Shown here piece after piece: positions 6,812 through 13,071 of a stretch of DNA of 13,071 nt; within the stretch, counting starts at the first letter, position 1, and the number at the start of each line of letters is the position of its first letter. The DNA is taken from contig DOMU01000028.1 of the NCBI GenBank assembly GCA_003509305.1, positions 6,073 through 19,143 of the forward strand, written 5' to 3'. A program made the position numbers and the translations under genes. The notes under the pieces are model-generated. The model was not told the origin of the DNA. It was given only the letters and a program-made list of their open reading frames with translations, and ran no database searches. The stretch comes from Desulfobulbaceae bacterium. Its GTDB lineage: Bacteria > Desulfobacterota > Desulfobulbia > Desulfobulbales > Desulfocapsaceae.

Positions 6812-7984
6812 TTACAGTTTTTCATAAACACCAGCCGCGCCCATGCCGCCGCCGATGCACATCGATACCATGCCATAACGCAGATTGCGCCTACCCATCT
6901 CATGCAACAATGTGGCGGTCAGCTTGGCGCCGGTGCAGCCGAGTGGATGCCCCAGGGCGATGGCGCCGCCGTTGACATTGATGATGTCCGGGTTCAGTCC
7001 CAGCGTCTTGATACAGGCCAAAGCCTGGGCGGCAAAGGCCTCGTTCAGCTCAATCAGTTGCAGATCGTCCTGCTTCAGGGCGGCCAGCTTCAGCGCCGCC
7101 GGGATGGCGGCAATCGGGCCGATACCCATCAGTTCCGGCGGCACACCTTTGACCGCAAACGCGATAAAGCGGCCAAAGGGCTGTTTGCCGATTTTTTTCA
7201 AATAGTCTTCCGAGACCAGCATGGTCATGGCCGCGCCGTCAGTGGTCTGCGATGAGTTGCCAGCGGTAACCACGCCATCGCTTTTGAAAACCGTTCGCAG
7301 TTTGGCCAGTGAGGCGGCGGTGGTGCCACGGCGAACACCGTCGTCAATATCGACAATGCTTTTTCTCTTTTGCATCTTGCCGTTTACCAGGCGGCAGTCT
7401 TCGATCTCAACCGGGATGATTTCGTCCTTAAAACGGCCAGCATCAATAGCCGCCGCCGCCTTCGCGTGGCTTCCGGCGGCGAATTCATCCATCTCCGGGC
7501 GCGAAACGCCATATTTGGCCGCCACCAGCTCGGCGGTGATGCCCATATTCGAGTAGTTTTCTCCTTTGGCCACCATCAAGCCCGGATTGGCGGCATACTT
7601 CAGACCACCCATCGGCACACAGGTCATGGATTCGGCGCCACCGGCGATGATGCAGTCGGCGAAACCGCACATGATCCGTTCAGCGGCGTGCGAGATGCTT
7701 TGCAGGCCGGAGGAGCAGAAGCGGTTGATGGTTTCGCCAGACACTTCGATCGGCAGTCCGGCCCGCAAGGCGGCGATACGCCCGAGGTTCATGCCCTGTT
7801 CCCCTTCTGGAAACGAGCAACCGATATAGACATCGTCAATGGTGGCCGGATCGACATCCGTCCGTTCAAGCAGCCCTTTGATGGCCAGGGCGGCCAGATC
7901 ATCGGGACGCATATCCTTGAATTTTCCTTTATTGGCGCGGCAACCGGGAGTGCGATAGCTGGCCAGGATATAGGCAGGTTTCAT
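6812..7984 (-). CDS. fadA: Acetyl-CoA C-acyltransferase (3-ketoacyl-CoA thiolase)
   Basis: Cleaves 3-ketoacyl-CoA with CoA to acetyl-CoA and a chain shorter by two carbons, the last step of the cycle. The 390-residue length is standard. The nucleophile is Cys90 in NRFCSSGLQS; NEAFA is at 314-318; His346 lies in GGAIALGHPLGCTGA; the second catalytic Cys376 is in SMCIGGGMGAAG. I chose the ATG at 7984, which has GAGGA five to six bases upstream and starts the typical MKPAYILASYRTP; reading further upstream overlaps fadN. It lies 50 bp after fadN and 24 bp before fadE, so it is surely cotranscribed with both. The pairing with a FadN-type multienzyme supports a degradative thiolase rather than a biosynthetic acetoacetyl-CoA thiolase. 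Confidence 0.96.
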   Translation of the reverse strand: MKPAYILASYRTPGCRANKGKFKDMRPDDLAALAIKGLLERTDVDPATIDDVYIGCSFPEGEQGMNLGRIAALRAGLPIEVSGETINRFCSSGLQSISHAAERIMCGFADCIIAGGAESMTCVPMGGLKYAANPGLMVAKGENYSNMGITAELVAAKYGVSRPEMDEFAAGSHAKAAAAIDAGRFKDEIIPVEIEDCRLVNGKMQKRKSIVDIDDGVRRGTTAASLAKLRTVFKSDGVVTAGNSSQTTDGAAMTMLVSEDYLKKIGKQPFGRFIAFAVKGVPPELMGIGPIAAIPAALKLAALKQDDLQLIELNEAFAAQALACIKTLGLNPDIINVNGGAIALGHPLGCTGAKLTATLLHEMGRRNLRYGMVSMCIGGGMGAAGVYEKL

Positions 7985-8034
7985 AGCTGTCCTCTTATAA
8001 AAAAAGTCGGGGGAAATAGGTGTATCCCAGCGGC

Positions 8035-10422
<2,388 letters not shown>

Positions 10423-10451
10423 GAATGGTCTCCCTGTTAGTTTGTGACTCT

Positions 10452-10470
10452 CCGCTGAGTTCCTCAGCGG
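10452..10470 (-). repeat. Perfect intercistronic inverted repeat between acyl-CoA synthetase gene and fadN
   Basis: CCGCTGAG (10452-10459) and CTCAGCGG (10463-10470) are exact reverse complements around a 3-base loop, giving an 8 bp GC-rich hairpin in the mRNA. It sits 17 bp after the synthetase stop and 29 bp before the fadN start. No T-run follows on either strand, so it is not a typical intrinsic terminator. It more likely affects mRNA processing or stability, or the expression ratio of the two cistrons. Confidence 0.75.
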
Positions 10471-10487
10471 TGGTTATGGGTAGCGTT

Positions 10488-12332
10488 TTAGTTTCTGGGT
10501 ATGTTGCGTGTATCGATCCGGCTGTCGGCGGCGGCGTACAGTTCTTCAATCAGATCGTGGTACTTCTTGTTGATCACCCGCCGTTTCACCTTCAGAGTAG
10601 AGGTCAGTTCTCCGCCATCAATGGTAAAATCGCTGGCCAGCAGCGCGAAATTTTTGATCGTGCTGTAGGGCGGCAGCGTGGTGTTCAGTTCATCAATAAC
10701 ACCCTGGTACACTTTCAATATCCGTTCGTTGCCGACCAGTTCGTGCATGTCGAGGGACTGGATGCCCAACTCGCGGCTGAGATCGATCAGGCGTTCAAGG
10801 TTTGGCGTCAAAAGCGTGACCAGATAGGGTTTGCGGTCGCCGATGATGACAGCCTGCTCGATATATTTATTCAGCCTCAACTCGCTTTCCAGCGGCTGCG
10901 GCGCGATGTTCTTGCCGCCGGCGGTGACGATCAGCTCTTTCTTGCGGTCAACGATGAAGATGAAACCATCCTCGTCGATACGGGCGATGTCGCCGGTTTT
11001 AAACCAGCCGTCTTCGATATTCTCGCGGTTGGCCTCCTCGTTTTTGTAGTAACCACGCATCAACTGTGGACCACGCACGAGCAATTCGCCGTCCTCGGCC
11101 AGCTTCACTTCCGTTTTCGGCAGCGGCTTGCCAACCGAGCCGAAACGGTTGTCGCGCCAGTTGCAGGCCGAGATCACCGGGCTGGTTTCAGTCAGGCCAT
11201 AGCCGTTGAAGACGGGCATACCGATAGCCCACATGAAACGCGTGACCACCTCGTCGAGCGGCGCGCCGCCGCAGATGCAGAATGTGAGCCGTCCACCGAA
11301 GTTTCGGCGGATTTTAGAGAACACCAGCGCGTCGAAGAGGCGGTATTGCCAGGCGAGCAGCCCAGGATTTTCTCCACGGTTATATTTTTTTTCGACATAA
11401 CGGTAACCAACCGCCAGCGCTTTGTGAAACAAAAATCGTTTTAATGGACCAGCCTGACTGACGGTATCGTGAATGCGCGAATGTATTTTTTCAAAAATCC
11501 GCGGGACGGAAACCATGGCGTCCGGGCGGATTTCGCCCATGTTTTCCATGACCATTTTCGGATTTTCGGCAAAGGCCAGATGGTTACCCATCATCAGGGT
11601 GGCGTAGTAACCGGCGGTGCGCTCGAGGACATGACTCAGGGGCAGAAAACTCAGGAAGGTCATTGGGTTGGGCAGCTTGCCAAACCCTTCGAGGGCGTAC
11701 TGCGCGTTTGACATGATGTTGCCCTGGGTCAGCATTACCCCTTTGGGCAGGCCGGTGGTTCCCGACGTGTAGATAATAGTCAGGATATCGTCCTGCTGGG
11801 TGGCATCAATGTTGGCTTCGAGCCATTTTTTGTCTTCCTCGCTCAACGGCCTGTCCGGTTCCGACAACTGAAACTGCGAGAATACCGGCAGGTTTGGATC
11901 ACCGAGAAACTCTTCAAAAGAGACAACAGCCCTGACATTCGGGATCAATTCCCGTACCGACAGCAGCTTTTCGTACTGCGTCTTGGTCGAAACGAAAACT
12001 ACCGCCGATTCGCTGTGGTTGATGATATGGGCCGCTTCCTTGCCGGTATCGGTAGCGTAAACTGGCGCCGATATGGCGCGGCAGGCCTGAATTGAAAAGT
12101 CGGCGATGGCCCAGCCGAGACGGTTTTCCGAAAAAATGCCGATGCGGTCGCCGGGTTTGACGCCCATTTTTGCCAGGCCCCGCGCATGCATCAGCACCCG
12201 CTCATAGAACTGATCGTAGGTGAGTTTGAGATAAACACCCCGTTTTTTGTAACTGACGGCTTTGCGCGGACCCCAGAGGCCTATATTGGACTTTATGGCT
12301 GCTAGGATAGAGTTGTGTGACAAGATGTCCAT
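10488..12332 (-). CDS. Long-chain acyl-CoA synthetase (AMP-forming, FAA1/LACS type)
   Basis: Activates fatty acid to acyl-CoA through an acyl-AMP intermediate using ATP and CoA, the entry to beta-oxidation. The 614-residue protein shows the adenylate-forming motifs in order: P-loop YTSGTTGLPKG (188-198), FLPLSHVLER (229-238), YGLTETSP (378-385), FKTGDIA with Asp448, and DRKKELIVTAGGKNIAP (462-478), the fatty-acid-binding signature region. Near the C-terminus TSTLKVKRR (577-585) carries the likely catalytic lysine (Lys581). The style is that of the eukaryote-like FAA1/COG1022 group rather than E. coli FadD, so I give no symbol, though it is often called fadD or lcfA. No transmembrane segment is evident; such enzymes are peripheral at the inner membrane. 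The ATG has TAGGAG six bases upstream. It is the first gene of the operon, about 64 bp downstream of the predicted transcription start. Confidence 0.95.
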   Translation of the reverse strand: MDILSHNSILAAIKSNIGLWGPRKAVSYKKRGVYLKLTYDQFYERVLMHARGLAKMGVKPGDRIGIFSENRLGWAIADFSIQACRAISAPVYATDTGKEAAHIINHSESAVVFVSTKTQYEKLLSVRELIPNVRAVVSFEEFLGDPNLPVFSQFQLSEPDRPLSEEDKKWLEANIDATQQDDILTIIYTSGTTGLPKGVMLTQGNIMSNAQYALEGFGKLPNPMTFLSFLPLSHVLERTAGYYATLMMGNHLAFAENPKMVMENMGEIRPDAMVSVPRIFEKIHSRIHDTVSQAGPLKRFLFHKALAVGYRYVEKKYNRGENPGLLAWQYRLFDALVFSKIRRNFGGRLTFCICGGAPLDEVVTRFMWAIGMPVFNGYGLTETSPVISACNWRDNRFGSVGKPLPKTEVKLAEDGELLVRGPQLMRGYYKNEEANRENIEDGWFKTGDIARIDEDGFIFIVDRKKELIVTAGGKNIAPQPLESELRLNKYIEQAVIIGDRKPYLVTLLTPNLERLIDLSRELGIQSLDMHELVGNERILKVYQGVIDELNTTLPPYSTIKNFALLASDFTIDGGELTSTLKVKRRVINKKYHDLIEELYAAADSRIDTRNIPRN

Positions 12333-12362
12333 ATTTACTCCTAGTCAGGAAATGATTACATA

Positions 12363-12387
12363 AAACCATGTTTCATAAACATGGTTT
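12363..12387. promoter_or_regulatory. Operator-like perfect palindrome downstream of the fad promoter
   Basis: The 11-base arm AAACCATGTTT (12363-12373) is repeated exactly as its reverse complement (12377-12387) around a 3-base centre. It lies between the predicted transcription start (near 12396) and the synthetase ATG. A dimeric repressor bound here would block early transcription. The size and symmetry suit TetR-type regulators, which often control fad genes through acyl-CoA, but the regulator is not in the window and the assignment is inference. As RNA it could also fold into an AT-rich hairpin; with no following T-run it is not a terminator. Confidence 0.65.
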
Positions 12388-12401
12388 CAAATTCACCCAT
12401 C

Positions 12402-12431
12402 ATGATAAACAGTGAACAAAAAGCTTGTCAA
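12402..12431 (-). promoter_or_regulatory. Sigma70-type promoter of the fad operon
   Basis: Reading on the minus strand, a perfect -35 box TTGACA (12431-12426) is followed after 18 bases by TATCAT (12407-12402), five of six matches to TATAAT; shifted by one base, TTATCA gives a 17-base spacer. The predicted start is near 12396, leaving a 5' leader of about 64 nt that contains the palindrome and the Shine-Dalgarno TAGGAG. It is the only strong promoter I see for the minus-strand genes. Confidence 0.75.
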
Positions 12432-12581
12432 TGCCTTTTATGTGGATGCGTGTAAATATTTCAACCTAGAGCGCTGGCGTAATTAAAGGCGAACAATTTG
12501 CCTGAATTTTCTCTCTGTTCGCCGCCGGGCAGGGCCTGCGTGTCGCCGATATAAAAAATCTGCGCAAGGTGCACTGAAGTT

Positions 12582-12709
12582 TCATGCGCCAGCCGCTGTC
12601 ATAAACGCTCCGCCGCCGATAAGAAGAAGCGCGGCGCCGGACCAGCGCGATATGGTTGCTTTCCGTTGATTTTTTTCTTGACAAAAACAGGAAGACTATC
12701 ATAAACACA
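12582..12709 (-). pseudogene. Probable decayed fragment of a membrane protein C-terminus
   Basis: Reading leftward from about 12709, one frame gives a hydrophobic stretch VFMIVFLFLSRKK and then meets a run of seven A. After that run a different frame continues with QRKATISRWSGAALLLIGGG and a short small-residue tail to a TGA at 12582-12584. Removing one A from the run would join the two parts into about 40 residues: a hydrophobic helix, a basic loop and a second Gly/Ala-rich helix. This resembles the C-terminal end of LysE/RhtB-type exporters. There is no start codon with a ribosome binding site, and a stop lies just upstream, so it cannot be an intact gene. The family resemblance is weak and from memory. 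A competing reading frame in the same bases is described under findings. Confidence 0.3.
12678..12705 (+). promoter_or_regulatory. Candidate plus-strand promoter
   Basis: TTGACA (12678-12683) is a perfect -35 box, followed after 16 bases by CATAAA (12700-12705), four of six matches to the -10 consensus. The predicted start near 12712 coincides with the first base of a 7 bp inverted repeat and would send transcription toward the terminator at 12878 and the gene at 13028. The weak -10 makes this tentative. Confidence 0.4.
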
Positions 12710-12711
12710 TA

Positions 12712-12920
12712 GCCTCATGTCTGTCATATTTATATGAGGCATCATATGGGGTTACGTTTACTGTCACTGGCAAGCGGACATTGGATGGGGATTATTTTCC
12801 CTGTCACAAATTATTCTTCGCGCCATCTGAAATACCCAGCTACAAAAATTTTATACACGCTGTTTTCTCGTCCATCGAAGCCCCCGTTTCCCAGCGCCAG
12901 GAAACGGGGCTTTTGCGTTT
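12712..12920 (+). ncRNA. Candidate small RNA or regulatory leader
   Basis: A stretch of about 200 bases bounded by a promoter-like sequence on its left and an intrinsic terminator on its right, with a 5' hairpin formed by GCCTCAT (12712-12718) and ATGAGGC (12734-12740) around a 15-base loop. No reading frame inside has a ribosome binding site, and the longest one runs through the terminator stem, which argues against coding. I do not recognise a known RNA family. It may be an independent small RNA, or a leader whose terminator attenuates the gene at 13028. It could also be a plain intergenic stretch ending in the terminator of a lost gene. Confidence 0.3.
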
Positions 12921-12923
12921 CTT
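12878..12923 (+). terminator. Rho-independent terminator facing right
   Basis: AAGCCCC, one unpaired C, then GTTTCC (12878-12891) pairs with GGAAACGGGGCTT (12900-12912), a 13 bp stem with one bulge and an 8-base loop. On the plus strand the stem runs into TTTTGCGTTTCTT, so termination is on that strand. The minus strand has no T-run after the stem. No complete plus-strand gene precedes it in the window, which is why a short non-coding transcript is suspected. Confidence 0.8.
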
Positions 12924-13027
12924 AATCCCATCCACAGGAGAATGGTCGGCTGATAAAGTCTGAAATGGCGCCAAACGGTATCCAGGGATTTGTTCAACGC
13001 GGTATCTCATCACCAAAGGAGGTTCGG

Positions 13028-13071
13028 ATGAACGTATTACCAAGGCAATACAGTGACAATGTCGAAATTGA
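13028..13071 (+). CDS. Start of a plus-strand gene of unknown function (cut by window edge)
   Basis: An ATG at 13028 follows a near-perfect Shine-Dalgarno AAAGGAGG ending five bases upstream, so this is very probably a true translation start. Only 14 complete codons are visible (MNVLPRQYSDNVEI). They have no signal peptide or recognisable motif, so I cannot name a family. The gene is divergent from the fad operon, a common position for a regulator, but nothing in these residues supports or excludes that. Confidence 0.7.
   Translation, partial: MNVLPRQYSDNVEI

Larger units (their letters stand above)
12333..13027. other. Gene-free divergent region between the fad operon and the next plus-strand gene
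   Basis: About 700 bp with no intact gene of known kind. From left to right it holds the synthetase leader, a perfect palindrome, the minus-strand promoter, a probable decayed coding fragment (12582-12709), a weaker plus-strand promoter-like sequence, a hairpin, a stretch I cannot assign (about 12741-12877), an intrinsic terminator facing right, and about 100 bp of leader for the gene at 13028. The composition is visibly more AT-rich around 12340-12460 and 12660-12860 than in the neighbouring genes. Confidence 0.7.

Noticed and set aside
5042..7255. Very long plus-strand open frame (737 codons) opposite fadE and fadA.
   Set aside because: It lies antisense to two genes with complete catalytic motifs and crosses their junction. 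Its translation is rich in Gln, His, Asp and Gly without domains, as expected from the complement of GC-rich codons. No ribosome binding site supports it.
7985..8034. Terminator between fadN and fadA because of a run of seven T on the minus strand.
   Set aside because: Only a four-pair GGGA/TCCC stem could form before the T-run, too weak for termination, and the flanking genes belong to one conserved operon.
12599..12601. In-frame TGA as a selenocysteine codon.
   Set aside because: A short possible stem (GCGCA/TGCGC) follows, but it lacks a convincing bacterial SECIS layout. There is no known selenoprotein context around the codon, and the frame lacks a ribosome binding site.
12466..12708. 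Minus-strand frame of 80 codons (starts MFMIVFLFLSRKK).
   Set aside because: After the first 13 residues it becomes Arg/Ser-rich and looks like an out-of-frame reading. The hydrophobic part makes more sense joined to another frame, as in the pseudogene entry.
12734..12925. Plus-strand frame of 63 codons in the intergenic region.
   Set aside because: No Shine-Dalgarno precedes the ATG, composition is unremarkable, and its end runs through the intrinsic terminator stem at 12878-12912.
12942..12953. Tiny frame ATG-GTC-GGC-TGA after AGGAGA, as a leader peptide of the gene at 13028.
   Set aside because: The spacing from the GGAG to the ATG is only about two bases, and there is no regulatory codon run or adjacent terminator pair.

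Overview
The window is a fatty-acid degradation locus of a Gram-negative bacterium. Evidence for Gram-negative is a FadL/OmpP1-type outer-membrane fatty-acid channel with a signal peptide and a C-terminal Phe. The multienzyme protein has the dehydrogenase domain first and the hydratase last, as in Bacillus FadN, and the three core genes follow the Bacillus order fadN-fadA-fadE. This mix, with a VLCAD-sized acyl-CoA dehydrogenase, fits a Desulfobacterota (deltaproteobacterial) lineage, but that placement is inference from gene style. Nothing in the core looks recently acquired.

All recognised enzymes are on the minus strand and read from right to left. A near-consensus sigma70-type promoter (12402-12431) is followed immediately by a perfect 11+11 bp palindrome (12363-12387) placed like an operator. 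Next come a long-chain acyl-CoA synthetase (10488-12332), an intercistronic hairpin, FadN-type hydroxyacyl-CoA dehydrogenase/enoyl-CoA hydratase (8035-10422), FadA thiolase (6812-7984), FadE-type acyl-CoA dehydrogenase (5006-6787), a one-domain SCP2 protein (4657-4965), a FadM-like hotdog thioesterase (4170-4637) and a FadL-like channel (2836-4095). A clear intrinsic terminator (2767-2806) follows. Beyond it are a secreted chalcone-isomerase-fold protein (2127-2714), a membrane-associating short-chain dehydrogenase of the SDR16C/retinol-dehydrogenase style (1277-2092) and an NAD(P)-dependent aldehyde dehydrogenase that runs off the left edge.

Read as a pathway, FadL brings fatty acid across the outer membrane, and the CHI-fold protein may handle it in the periplasm. 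The SDR and aldehyde dehydrogenase could convert long-chain alcohols or aldehydes to acids. The synthetase makes acyl-CoA, FadE/FadN/FadA run the beta-oxidation cycle, SCP2 may carry acyl-CoA or lipid, and the thioesterase releases dead-end acyl-CoAs.

The right end (12333-13027) has no intact gene. It holds the operon promoter and palindrome, a probable decayed gene fragment, and a possible plus-strand small RNA or leader (promoter-like sequence, 5' hairpin, terminator). A plus-strand gene with a strong ribosome binding site starts at 13028 and is cut off after 14 codons. I found no defence system, CRISPR array, IS element, tRNA or rRNA. The least explained items are the operator-like palindrome, the candidate transcript at 12712-12920, and the CHI-fold protein beside a fatty-acid importer.
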